DNA of 64,000 nt from Promethearchaeota archaeon (GTDB taxonomy: Archaea; Asgardarchaeota; Lokiarchaeia; Sigyniarchaeales; SOKP01). A model generated the notes under the pieces. That model had not been told where the DNA came from. It did not search any database and saw nothing but the letters and a program-made list of their open reading frames with translations. The DNA is taken from the NCBI GenBank assembly GCA_019058365.1, contig JAHPZE010000005.1, positions 1-64,000 of the forward strand, read 5' to 3'. The translations under genes and the position numbers were made by a program. Shown here piece by piece: positions 19,033 through 27,292 of this stretch (position 1 is the first letter of the stretch; each line of letters starts with the position of its first letter).

Positions 19033-19274
19033 AGGTCTTAGTATAAATTATAGTTCTATAATATGATATAAATTAGTAAAATGAATTTGCTTAATAAAAT
19101 TTAATTTAGGTATTAAATACAGTTGGAATAAATTTTATTTTTGATTTATAATATTTTAATTGCACCTCAGGATAATATTAAGGCATTAAAGCATGCAATG
19201 GATAAAAATCGTTAATATTCTATAAATTTAAATTAAATAACTACAAATAAAAAAAAAGAAATAAAAAATTGTTT

Positions 19275-19526
19275 TTAAGGTAAAAATTGAGAGAGAATAA
19301 TAATTGCTGGATTTAAAATCGAGCATTGATCGCCCTCCCAGAGTCTACCTTTAGATGCTTCGATTCTAAAACTACTTAGAGTGTCAATGGGAAATTCTAT
19401 TCGTCCTTTTTTTCTACTCCCAATAAAAAATGTTTTCTTATATATTCCGCACTCTGTTAGTTCAAATATTTGCAGAGAATGTTCAGATCCATCCTTTAAG
19501 GTAATTATTATATGCATTTGATTCAA
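19275..19526 (-). CDS. Small protein, tandem paralog B
   Basis: The 83-residue product has the pattern hhIhLKDGSEHSLQI...CGIYKKTFFIGSRKKGRIEFPIDTLSSFRIEA, a likely small beta barrel. It is about 40 per cent identical by eye to the gene just upstream at 19591-19842, with the same length, so the two arose by tandem duplication. TTG 19524-19526 aligns with the start of the paralog; ATG 19517 is an alternative. The mix of short strands and K/R-rich loops could bind a polymer or ligand, but no family is recognised. Confidence 0.6.
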   Translation of the reverse strand: MNQMHIIITLKDGSEHSLQIFELTECGIYKKTFFIGSRKKGRIEFPIDTLSSFRIEASKGRLWEGDQCSILNPAIIILSQFLP

Positions 19527-19590
19527 CCTTCCTGATTTTAAACTCTATTTTATTTTTATATATGTGTTAATATTATTTGTATTGAAAAAG

Positions 19591-19842
19591 TCATCTCAAG
19601 TGTTTAGAAAGAATTCCAACTGCTGTAATTAAATGTGTCTGAGTGCTCTCCTGAAGAATATAAGTACGTTTGGCTTCAAGCTTAAAACCGTCAATAGAAT
19701 CAAGAGGAATTTCAAGACGACCTTCTTTGCTGCTTTCAATAAAAAAATTATTCCCGTTAATACCAGATTCTTGTAATCTATCAATTAGCATTTTATGTTG
19801 AGTCCCATCTTTTAAGAAAATAATTAAATCCAATGAGTTCAC
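19591..19842 (-). CDS. Small protein, tandem paralog A
   Basis: The 83-residue product has IIFLKDGTQHKMLI...SGINGNNFFIESSKEGRLEIPLDSIDGFKLEA and then a less conserved tail. It is the duplicate of the next gene downstream, from which 64 bases separate it. GTG 19842 follows an AGGG element. Both are predicted to be all-beta cytoplasmic proteins. They lie just beyond meaB, whose stop is upstream of neither, so they may form their own short unit. Confidence 0.6.
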   Translation of the reverse strand: MNSLDLIIFLKDGTQHKMLIDRLQESGINGNNFFIESSKEGRLEIPLDSIDGFKLEAKRTYILQESTQTHLITAVGILSKHLR

Positions 19843-20038
19843 CCTTTTTAGATTTCAATTATGAATATTAATAATTTAATTCTTATACTATAAAAATCTT
19901 CAACTATTTTGAGTATTTTGTTTTGTTTATCTATAATGGTCCTTTATGATTTTTAAATTGTTTCAAGCTAAGGTTTGAATTCATTTTATAAATCAATTTA
20001 ACCAATAAAAAAATATTGGAATATTAAAATAAAAAAAG

Positions 20039-21016
20039 TTAATTTTTCTTTTTAATTTCAAAATTTAATTCTTCAAATTTGTTATGAATTGTTTGGTAGA
20101 TTTTAAATTTACCATCATCTACAGCGTGATTTACAATATCCTTAATCTCGTTTTCATTGATAAAACTTTCTGAAATCAGTTTTTCAATTTTTGAATAAAT
20201 TAATTCCTTAATCTTATAAGTAAATCTGTTCTTTTTTTTCTCATTTATTGCTTCTGAAAGTTCAAGATGTTCCTTATGATCCCATAAATTTTGAATAAGT
20301 TCCTCAACACCTTCCCCTGAAATTGCATCAGTCATAGAAACTGGGGGTCTCCACCCACTATGAAATACAGTATCATCAAGCATCATTTCAATTTGAACCG
20401 CGATATCTTCTCCACCTAAATCTTTTTTATTTATATTATACATGTCACCAATCTCAATGATACCGGCTTTTTGCATTTGAATTGCATCACCATATCCAGG
20501 GACTAAAACTACTACGACAGAATACGCAAGATTGTAAATGTCGAATTCAGCTTGTCCAACCCCAACAGTTTCAATAATGATTACATCCATTCCATATGCT
20601 TCATATAATAAACTAATATCAAACACTGCCCTTGAGATACCTCCTTTATACCCTCTTGAGGCAAGACTTCGTAGAAATATATTTGGATGTAATGATATAT
20701 CTGTCATACGAACTCTATCTCCTAAAAAAGCACCCCCACTAAAGGGAGATGTAGGATCTACGCAAATAATACCAACTGACTTTCCTTCTTCTAATAATTT
20801 TTTAGAGATTTGACCTGTTAGTGTACTTTTTCCAACACCAGGAGACCCAGTAATTCCAATAATATATGAATCATGAGTTATATTCTCAAAATGCTTAAAT
20901 ATCTCATGTGCTTTTTCTGGTTCATTTTCTATTATAGTAATTAACCTTGCTAAAGCGACCTTATCTTTATTCTTAAACTTATTAATCAAAATATCAAGAT
21001 CATATACAGCTTTCAA
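20039..21016 (-). CDS. meaB: MeaB/ArgK-type GTPase, chaperone of B12-dependent acyl-CoA mutase
   Basis: The 325-residue G3E GTPase has Walker A GSPGVGKSTLTGQI (about residues 57-70), VDPTSPFSGGAFLGDRVRM, the switch region with E-T-V-G-V-G-Q-A-E and a C-terminal dimerisation helix region. MeaB proteins guard and reload the cobalamin cofactor of acyl-CoA mutases using GTP. It lies 71 bases downstream of the mutase small subunit on the same strand. TTG 21016 is the likely start, with GAGGAA upstream. Assignment is firm from motifs and context. Confidence 0.92.
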   Translation of the reverse strand: MKAVYDLDILINKFKNKDKVALARLITIIENEPEKAHEIFKHFENITHDSYIIGITGSPGVGKSTLTGQISKKLLEEGKSVGIICVDPTSPFSGGAFLGDRVRMTDISLHPNIFLRSLASRGYKGGISRAVFDISLLYEAYGMDVIIIETVGVGQAEFDIYNLAYSVVVVLVPGYGDAIQMQKAGIIEIGDMYNINKKDLGGEDIAVQIEMMLDDTVFHSGWRPPVSMTDAISGEGVEELIQNLWDHKEHLELSEAINEKKKNRFTYKIKELIYSKIEKLISESFINENEIKDIVNHAVDDGKFKIYQTIHNKFEELNFEIKKKN

Positions 21017-21086
21017 TGAAATACATTCCTCAATGAGAAATAGATGTAAAATTAAAATTTGATATAAAAAATATTACATGTCTTTT

Positions 21087-21485
21087 TTATTTTTTGACAT
21101 GCGTTTTAATAAATTCGACAATATCCGAAGTCATTGAACCTGGACCGTATATATTGGCAACACCCATTTCTTTTAATTTTGGAAAATCTTTTGCGGGAAC
21201 TACTCCACCAACAAGTATCATAATATTTTCCAGAACACCCCGTTGTTTTAAGAGGTCAATGACTTGTTGAGTATAAGCAAAATGAGCTCCAGAATGAATA
21301 CTTAGTCCTATGACATCAACATCTTCTTGAATTGCAGATTCAACAATTTGTTCTACATTTTGAAATCCTCCGAAAATTAACTCCATCCCAGCATCTCTAA
21401 TAGCTCTTGAAACTACGATTCCTCCACGCCAATGGCCATCAATACCTGGTTTAGACATTAAAACTCTTATTTTTCTCTCGCTCAT
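21087..21485 (-). CDS. Acyl-CoA mutase small subunit, cobalamin-binding
   Basis: The protein of about 132 residues is a stand-alone B12 domain. DGHWRGG contains the D-x-H-x-x-G motif whose His ligates cobalt from below; IGLSIHSGAHFAYTQQVI and ILVGGVVPAKDF complete the nucleotide-loop and G-G motifs. ATG 21485 (MSERKIRVLMSKPG) follows GAGGTG, and this start leaves 17 bases after the large-subunit stop. An upstream in-frame start at 21527 would overlap the large subunit and is less likely. Archaea commonly split the mutase this way. Confidence 0.9.
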   Translation of the reverse strand: MSERKIRVLMSKPGIDGHWRGGIVVSRAIRDAGMELIFGGFQNVEQIVESAIQEDVDVIGLSIHSGAHFAYTQQVIDLLKQRGVLENIMILVGGVVPAKDFPKLKEMGVANIYGPGSMTSDIVEFIKTHVKK

Positions 21486-21502
21486 GTTAAGCACCTCATT
21501 AG

Positions 21503-23179
21503 TTAGATTGCCAATGGAGGATCCCAAGTTCCCCAGATTTCCCGGTAAATATTACAAACTTCTCCGACAGTTGCTCCTTCCCTTGTTGCTTCCATGACTA
21601 CAGGCATGACATTTTCTTCTTTCTCACAGACATCTCGCAGCTTGTCTAAAATTTTCTCTAATTTTGCATTATCCCTTCGAGCTTTTAGTTTTTCAATTCG
21701 ACGGACTTCAATATTTATTGCCTTTTCATTAGTTCTAAAAACGTCTGTGACTGTATCATAAGGTACCGTATATTTATTTACTCCAAGCATTATTTCGTCT
21801 CCATTCTCGATCTTCATTCGCCGTCTATGAAAAGCATCCCTCATCTCTTTATATAAAAAGCCTGTAGAGAGAGCCTTATCAATAGTACCAACTTTTTGGA
21901 TTCTATCAATATATTTCCATACCCTTTCTTCTACTTCATCTGTTAACCATTCGATAAAGTATGACCCAGCCAGAGGATCAATAGTATTATGGATTCTAGA
22001 TTCATCTGATATTACTTGTTGAGTTCTTAAAGCAACTAAAGCTGCTTCTTCAGAAGGTAGACAAATAGCTTCATCATATGAATTCGTATGTAAAGATTGA
22101 CATCCTCCTAAGTTTGCTTCTAAAGCTTGAATTGCAGTTCTTACTATATTGATTTTAGGCGATTGTGCTGTTAAAGAAGATCCCGCAGTCTGTACATGGA
22201 AACGAAAACCTAGATTCCTTGGATCCTTAACTTCATATTTATCTTTCATTAATTTATACCATATTCTTCTTGCGGCCCTAAATTTAGCAATTTCTTCAAA
22301 AAAGTCTTTATGTGCAGCTAAATGAAAAGCTAAACGGCCTACAAAATCATCAGCTTTCCATCCTCTTTCTATCAAATTATCAATATGAGAACTCGCACTT
22401 GCAAATACAAAAGCTAATTCTTGAACTGCGTCAATTCCTCCTTCTCTATAATTGTATCCCGTGAAGTTTATTGGATGCCATTTGGGGACATTTTTTTGAG
22501 CTACTGTCCATTCGATGAAATCACAAGCTAAGCGAAGTATGTGATTAGGAGGACTATTCTTATAGGGGATATATCCAACCGTCATAGTTAATATATCATT
22601 TTGAGTTGTTCCCATTAAATTTTTAATATCATAACCCCGCATTTTCGCCATATTAAAATACATAGAGCAAACGGGAGCAGAAGTGAAAGGTTCTACTACT
22701 AAAGCTACACTAATTTTGTCTATTGGAATATCTTCAGTTAATGCAAAGAGACTGTCAATACAATAAAGTGGTACACCAGATGTTCCCACCTCTGGTGCCC
22801 CGTCGGGTTCTGTGGGGTCAATTCCGTTGAAAGTTAATGCATCTACTGCAGCACTAAACCCAGTTTCACCATTTTCATAAAGAAATTTCCATCTCTTATT
22901 AGTTTCTTCAGGAGTTCCATGACCTGAAAATAATCTCATAGTCCATAAATGGCCTCTATACATAGAGGGGTAAACTCCACGTGTATATGGGGGTACTCCA
23001 GGAAAACTAATATTACTTACGTAATCTTTATCTTTTATATCTAAAGGAGTATAAAGGTTTTTAATTGGGATTTCAGAATCAGTGACAAATTTTACATCTC
23101 GTTCTTTCAAACTTTCATATAGTTTATCCCATTTTTCTTTTTCTTCTCTAACTTTTTCCAAATAATTTTTATCAAACAC
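21503..23179 (-). CDS. Acyl-CoA mutase large subunit (methylmalonyl-CoA mutase family, altered substrate site)
   Basis: The 558-residue TIM-barrel subunit has the mutase hallmarks PSMYRGHLWTMRLFSG, GTTQNDIL, SGYNYREGG, HKDFFEEIAKFRAARRIW and QTAGSSLTAQSP, and DPLAGSYFIEWLTDEVEE. In methylmalonyl-CoA mutase the Tyr of R-Q-Y-A-G (Tyr89 in P. shermanii) and the Arg of V-R-N-T-Y (Arg207) hold the substrate carboxylate; here the first is Phe (R-L-F-S-G) and the second aligns to Tyr (V-G-Y-I-P). The Arg82 position is His, and the family D-L-P-T-Q segment reads D-A-L-T-F. Phe at the Tyr89 site is known from isobutyryl-CoA mutase. The substrate is therefore uncertain. The start is GTG 23179. Confidence 0.9.
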   Translation of the reverse strand: MFDKNYLEKVREEKEKWDKLYESLKERDVKFVTDSEIPIKNLYTPLDIKDKDYVSNISFPGVPPYTRGVYPSMYRGHLWTMRLFSGHGTPEETNKRWKFLYENGETGFSAAVDALTFNGIDPTEPDGAPEVGTSGVPLYCIDSLFALTEDIPIDKISVALVVEPFTSAPVCSMYFNMAKMRGYDIKNLMGTTQNDILTMTVGYIPYKNSPPNHILRLACDFIEWTVAQKNVPKWHPINFTGYNYREGGIDAVQELAFVFASASSHIDNLIERGWKADDFVGRLAFHLAAHKDFFEEIAKFRAARRIWYKLMKDKYEVKDPRNLGFRFHVQTAGSSLTAQSPKINIVRTAIQALEANLGGCQSLHTNSYDEAICLPSEEAALVALRTQQVISDESRIHNTIDPLAGSYFIEWLTDEVEERVWKYIDRIQKVGTIDKALSTGFLYKEMRDAFHRRRMKIENGDEIMLGVNKYTVPYDTVTDVFRTNEKAINIEVRRIEKLKARRDNAKLEKILDKLRDVCEKEENVMPVVMEATREGATVGEVCNIYREIWGTWDPPLAI

Positions 23180-23346
23180 TCTTAAACCACGCTAATTAGT
23201 AAAATATACTTATGTAATTTAATAAAATATAGTTATAATAATTAACTAATCTTTTAGATGAGTTTCATTTTTAGCTTTGTTAGAGTCTCATGGAAAAATA
23301 ATAATAATAATTAAAGATGATCTCAGTATGACGTAAAAATATATAG

Positions 23347-23538
23347 TTAAAAAAACAAACTAAAAATAATGTATTTAAATACGATAGAAAGTCCCTTATA
23401 TTTCTTGAAAGTGCGTATTTAAATTCACGATATTTTGGCTTTGTTTATGAGAAAGAAGATGCTATAGAAGCCTTAAAAATTGTGGAAGAGGTAAAAGATC
23501 TTGTTGAAATTATTAGAGTCAATGAAACAAACAAATGA
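23347..23538 (+). pseudogene. Truncated HEPN-domain remnant
   Basis: The frame between TAG (23344-23346) and TGA (23536-23538) reads SAYLNSRYFGFVYEKEDAIEALKIVEEVKDLVEIIR, similar to the end of HEPN-domain proteins of HEPN-MNT toxin-antitoxin pairs. It has no ATG, GTG or TTG start and covers only the C-terminal part. It overlaps the start of the MNT nucleotidyltransferase by 17 bases, the usual arrangement for such a pair. This suggests that the toxin half has been lost while the antitoxin half survives. Confidence 0.5.
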
Positions 23539-23863
23539 TATTATTAAAAATTACAGGACATATTTAAAAAGAATTCAGAAGAGTATAAAGATTATTTTAA
23601 AAAATTCTCAAATATTTTTATTTGGAAGTATAATTACAGGAAATTTAGTAGCTGGAAGTGATATAGATATTCTAATAATAGCAGATGTCCCAAAAATACA
23701 CTTAAAAAGAGCAGAAAAAATCGCAGAGATTGAGGAAAATGCAGGATTACCACTTAGTCATCCATTTGAATTTCATTTATTAACACAAGAAGAACTAAAT
23801 ACTTGGATTAAAATTTATAAGTTAAGGTTTGAAGATATCACGGAGTTTTTGGAAAGAATATAG
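23522..23863 (+). CDS. MNT-type minimal nucleotidyltransferase
   Basis: From ATG 23522 the product has 113 residues. It has the polymerase-beta-fold motif G-S-x6-G-x3-S-D-I-D (FGSIITGNLVAGSDIDILI), with the D-x-D pair for metal binding, and a short C-terminal helix. Such minimal nucleotidyltransferases act as antitoxins that AMPylate or neutralise HEPN RNases. The TTG at 23501 would add seven residues but ATG 23522 is in the usual position just before the GS motif region. The HEPN partner upstream is broken, so this may be an orphan antitoxin. Confidence 0.75.
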   Translation: MKQTNDIIKNYRTYLKRIQKSIKIILKNSQIFLFGSIITGNLVAGSDIDILIIADVPKIHLKRAEKIAEIEENAGLPLSHPFEFHLLTQEELNTWIKIYKLRFEDITEFLERI

Positions 23864-23921
23864 TATTTTTCTAATTAGTTTTTCTTCAAATATAGAAAAA
23901 AACTCTCTATAAAACAAGACT

Positions 23922-24245
23922 ATGGGAAATAAAGTTAAAGAATATATAGAAAAACAGAAATCTCCTCAAAAGGAGATTTGTCATAAATTAAGAGATATTA
24001 TATTAAGTATATTTCCTGATATTAAAGAAGAAATGAAATACGGAGTTCCTTATTACGAAAATAAGTATTATATCGTTGCTTTAAAAACACATGTTAATCT
24101 GGGATTCTCAATTAAAGGGTTAACAAAAGAAGAGATATCTGTTTTTGAAGGGACAGGGAAAACAACAAAACATATTAAAATTAATACTATTGAAGATATA
24201 GATGAAATGAAGATCATAAAGCTATTAAAAATGGTAAAGGAATGA
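23922..24245 (+). CDS. DUF1801 / YdhG-like protein
   Basis: The 107-residue product fits the small DUF1801 family: VKEYIEKQKSPQKEICHKLRDIIL at the start, IKEEMKYGVPYYENKYYIVALKTHVNLGFS in the middle (W/Y-G-x-P-x-Y pattern) and HIKINTIEDIDEMKIIKLLK at the end. Members have an alpha/beta fold and are proposed to be involved in iron or ligand handling, but no firm function is established. It has its own ATG at 23922, preceded by AT-rich sequence. Confidence 0.75.
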   Translation: MGNKVKEYIEKQKSPQKEICHKLRDIILSIFPDIKEEMKYGVPYYENKYYIVALKTHVNLGFSIKGLTKEEISVFEGTGKTTKHIKINTIEDIDEMKIIKLLKMVKE

Positions 24246-24266
24246 ATTGTGTAAAGAATTTTGGCT

Positions 24267-24784
24267 TCAATTCACAGCTGAGAAAAATGATAAAGTCTTG
24301 AGCTTTTCTAATAATTTTGTGCAATCTTCAGCAAGAGCAGGGACATTAGTTACTGTATTAATATCGTTACTAGTACCTCCCCTTTCCCATGTCCATGATA
24401 ATCAAGAGCAACAACGTAAAAACCACGTTTAGAGAATTCTATCGGTATTTTGAGATCAAAATCACGCTGACTACCAATGCCATGACAATAAATAATCAAT
24501 GGTCTCTTTTCTTGAAAGGACAAAGATTTATCAGGATAATATAAATTCGCATATAATTTTGAACCTGCCGAGTAAAATTGCACTCTCTCGTATTTATTAT
24601 AACTTTGAGATTTATTAAAATCTAAAGCTATAAGTGTAAAAACCAATAATATGATTAAGAGTATAATTTTCTCAAGATTTTTCAGATCTTTACTATCAAC
24701 CTCTTCTTTAAAAAACGATGCAAGTTTTTGATACAGTTTATTTTTAATAGATGATAATCGAGTCTTTAGGTTTATGATTTCTTC
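24267..24784 (-). pseudogene. Frameshifted, 3'-truncated alpha/beta hydrolase
   Basis: The minus strand encodes an N-terminal membrane segment, then RPLIIYCHGIGSQRDFDLKI and GFYVVALDYHGHGK, typical of hydrolases with an N-terminal anchor. In the G-rich run after GHGK (near 24375-24383) the frame shifts. A neighbouring frame continues with GGTSNDINTVTNVPALAEDC and then TKLLEKLKTLSFFSAVN before TGA 24269-24267. The serine elbow and everything after it are missing. The upstream frame starts after a TAA and has no clear ATG. Both defects show it is not functional. Confidence 0.65.
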
Positions 24785-25361
24785 ATTTATTTATTAGAAT
24801 TGACATTTATTTAAGATACAATGAGTTATAATTATAATTTTGTTATAGCCATACTTAAATATTAATAATTTAATTATTTTTTAAAAGCCACTTTTAAAGT
24901 TCAATAACCAACTAAGGAGATTAGATTTTTTTATTTACAATTTGTTATTATTTCCTATCTTCCTTAACGAAATTATCTAGATTATCATTACTTTATAGAA
25001 AAGTTTTTTAGAAAATTCATTTGCTAATTAATTAAAAGAGATAATAAATTAGAGTTAATTTATTAAATTATTTTTTACTCCTAATTTTAAAATTTATTTT
25101 TTCCCGTTAATATTTTAAGAGATTGAACTGCTTCTTCGATATTATGAAAAACAGGGATGTTTGAGAGTTCTAATGCTTATATGATTAACCTATATTTATT
25201 GAATTATATATTTTCTTTTTATATAATTGATCTAAAAAATTTATTCTTGTCTATTTTATCCTGATATTTATTAATGATGAATTTAAAAACAATACATATC
25301 TATAAATAACTAACTTACACCATCTATCAGTTAGAATTATAAAAATAATTATCTTAATCTT
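24785..25361. other. Intergenic region with one gene remnant
   Basis: This stretch is very AT-rich. Apart from the short remnant at 25087-25176 (listed separately) I see no reading frame, RNA-like GC-rich block or clear repeat. The region before 25362 would hold the promoter for the next gene. Confidence 0.5.
25087..25176 (-). pseudogene. C-terminal remnant resembling ADP-forming acyl-CoA synthetase alpha domain
   Basis: The frame ending in TAA 25089-25087 reads ALELSNIPVFHNIEEAVQSL then KILTGK. This resembles the last strand and helix of the CoA-binding part of ADP-forming acetyl/acyl-CoA synthetases (pattern G-I-P-V-F-x-S-P-E-x-A-V-x-A-L). TAA immediately precedes it, so only 29 codons survive. 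Confidence 0.3.
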
Positions 25362-26009
25362 ATGCAACCACAGGATATACTCGTATATTTAAGTTTAGCA
25401 GTCTCAATTGCGGTGCTTTTCATTATAATTTGGGACCATATCAAAGATGACAAGATTTTAGCGCGTGAAGTCCAAGATTTTTATAGTGATTTAGAGATGC
25501 TAATATTTACCAATCTCCAAGTGAAATATTATGAAATACTCCAAACTAACAAAGGAGAAATGGAAGACCAAGAACTAAAAACATTAATAAAAAATAAGAA
25601 TCGAGATGTAATACAAAAAAATTATCTAAATGCTAAGATAACTCAAAATTTTAAGTTATACTCCCAATATATCGGATTAACTCATAATAAGGAAAATGAT
25701 GCCTATTTAAATGGAACAATCTATATATTAAAAACGGATGGTAGTTTATTGAAAAGAAATATTGAATCTAATACCGAGGAAAATATAATAACTTCATATA
25801 CAGAAATTAAACCTCAACAAATTACAGAAATATTAGTGTATCTTAATAGCTTACGTTTCTATTGGAAAAAAAAATATTATAAGTTTGTTTTTCGCCCCCA
25901 ATTGAAACAATTAGTGGTTTTTGAAGATTTATTAAGTTTCATAAAACCGTTGGAACAACAAAAACCGAAACATTTAAGGAGAATTCGAAGAAAGTTGAAT
26001 AATGTATAA
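25362..26009 (+). CDS. Membrane-anchored protein of unknown function
   Basis: The 215-residue product has one N-terminal membrane helix (about residues 8-25, YLSLAVSIAVLFIIIW) and a mostly helical, charged cytoplasmic domain with EVQDFYSDLEMLIFTNLQVK near the membrane and LKQLVVFEDLLSFIKPLEQQ near the C-terminus, ending in a basic RRIRRKL tail. No family is recognised. A decayed duplicate segment follows at 26107. Confidence 0.55.
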   Translation: MQPQDILVYLSLAVSIAVLFIIIWDHIKDDKILAREVQDFYSDLEMLIFTNLQVKYYEILQTNKGEMEDQELKTLIKNKNRDVIQKNYLNAKITQNFKLYSQYIGLTHNKENDAYLNGTIYILKTDGSLLKRNIESNTEENIITSYTEIKPQQITEILVYLNSLRFYWKKKYYKFVFRPQLKQLVVFEDLLSFIKPLEQQKPKHLRRIRRKLNNV

Positions 26010-26106
26010 TTAAAAGCCACAGATTATTAATTTCTTATTCCAAATTAGTTATACTTACTTGTTTTTTACGTTTCTAACAAATTAATTTACTTTTTAATTC
26101 CAATTA

Positions 26107-26436
26107 ATCTTCACAACACGGAAAATCTTAGAAAAACCTAGTTATATCACAGCTTCAACATGAGCGTTTATTATCAATATTGTAATAATTATGATAGAAT
26201 TACACTATCGTTTACATGAAATTACTGGAACTTTCATGTTAATATTTCTTCCACCTGCAGCAGTTTTCTTTTTGCTTATCTATATTAACTATAAAATATC
26301 TCCATATGATTAATTTATCTTAAAAAACCTTTTTCTCTTACATTTTTTTATTTTTTCGGGTATATTTTTAGAAATTTAAAAGTTTTTGACACATTTTTCA
26401 CAAAAAATTTAAAAATAAAGCAATTAGATTACTCTA
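26107..26436. repeat. Decayed copy of the 34.68-35.00 kb junction between two convergent genes
   Basis: On the plus strand this block carries a broken copy of the end of the membrane gene at 34165-34878: frames read RKILEKPSYI, a TGA at 26172-26174, then MIELHYRLHEITGTFMLIFL and a final NYKISPYD before TAA. The similarity runs through the intergenic bases into a minus-strand copy of the end of the SWIM gene (SNLIALFLN...K...KYTRKN, with TGA and TAA inside), matching that gene's SHLIALFLK...KMYSKK. Because both gene ends and the sequence between them match in order, this is a DNA-level segmental duplication that later decayed. Confidence 0.8.
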
Positions 26437-26522
26437 TATTTAGAATAGATAAAAAGAATATCATCCTTATCTTATACGAATTATTAGAGTGTGAATTATA
26501 TAAAATATGAAATTTGTCAGAA

Positions 26523-27149
26523 ATGAATAATATTAAAACAATAATCTTTGATTTAGGAGGAGTTTATTTTACCCCGGGATCTTTTTTAGCAATTGAAAAA
26601 ATTAGAGAAATTTATGACATTAAAAATGAAAAATTACTCCGGGAAATTTTTAGTGATAAACCAAATTCAGAAGGTAATTTGTTAAGGAGAGGCTTAATGA
26701 CTATTGATGAGTTTGAAGAAAAATTATTTTCAAAATTAGAAATTAACAAAAAAGAAAAAAAACATACTCGATATATATGGTTTGGATCTTATTGTATTCA
26801 TTATGGCATTGAAGAGTTAATAAAAGTATTAAAAAAAGAATATAGACTGCTAATTTTCAGTGGAAATGTAAGAGAACGTATCGAATATCTCGATAAAAAA
26901 AGTGATTTTTTAAAATATTTTGATGATACTATATTTAGCTTTGATTATCAAAAAAATAAAGATGATATTGAGTTCTATGAAGAACTAATCGAACATATAG
27001 AATGTGAACCATCAGAAGCAATATTAATTGATGATGAGAAGAAAAACATAAAGATTGCTAGATCTTTAGGTTTTAAAGGAATCCATTATTACTATACAGA
27101 AAAATTAATAGAAGATCTTAAGAATTATGATATTTTTGTAAATATCTAA
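26523..27149 (+). CDS. HAD-superfamily hydrolase
   Basis: The product of 208 residues begins TIIFDLGGVYFTPG, where D-L-G-G-V is HAD motif I of the subfamily IA relatives. It has a helical cap region, motif II in LLIFSGNV, a Lys in the DYQKNKDDIEFYEE region (motif III) and AILIDDEKKNIKIARSLGFKGIHY with the motif IV acidic pair. The second catalytic Asp of motif I is Gly, as in many FDLGG members with epoxide-hydrolase-like or non-phosphatase roles. ATG 26523 is preferred to TTG 26514. The gene lies between two remnants of the same membrane gene. Confidence 0.8.
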   Translation: MNNIKTIIFDLGGVYFTPGSFLAIEKIREIYDIKNEKLLREIFSDKPNSEGNLLRRGLMTIDEFEEKLFSKLEINKKEKKHTRYIWFGSYCIHYGIEELIKVLKKEYRLLIFSGNVRERIEYLDKKSDFLKYFDDTIFSFDYQKNKDDIEFYEELIEHIECEPSEAILIDDEKKNIKIARSLGFKGIHYYYTEKLIEDLKNYDIFVNI

Positions 27150-27193
27150 AATATTTTACTTTTTTATTAGACATTATTAATTATTTAGAAGGA

Positions 27194-27244
27194 TTTTTCT
27201 TCTTATTAATTAACATAAATTATAAAATGTCTCCATATGAGTAA
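27194..27244 (+). pseudogene. Third copy of the membrane-gene C-terminal tail
   Basis: The 16 codons before TAA 27242-27244 read FFLLININ then YKMSPYE, almost the same as the C-terminus of the gene at 34165 (FLLLIYVN then YKISPYD). The DNA around AAATGTCTCCATATGA matches AAATATCTCCATATGA there. It is the shortest of three copies of this 3' end. Confidence 0.6.
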
Positions 27245-27292
27245 TTCTTCTCAAGTATATAAACCAATTCAATTAAATATCCCTATTTCCTT

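Noticed and set aside
21087..21527. Longer start for the cobalamin subunit at 21527
   Set aside because: It would overlap the large subunit; ATG 21485 has GAGGTG before it and matches the family start.
24247..24432. 61-codon plus-strand frame after the DUF1801 gene
   Set aside because: It lies opposite a recognisable hydrolase remnant and has no family pattern of its own.
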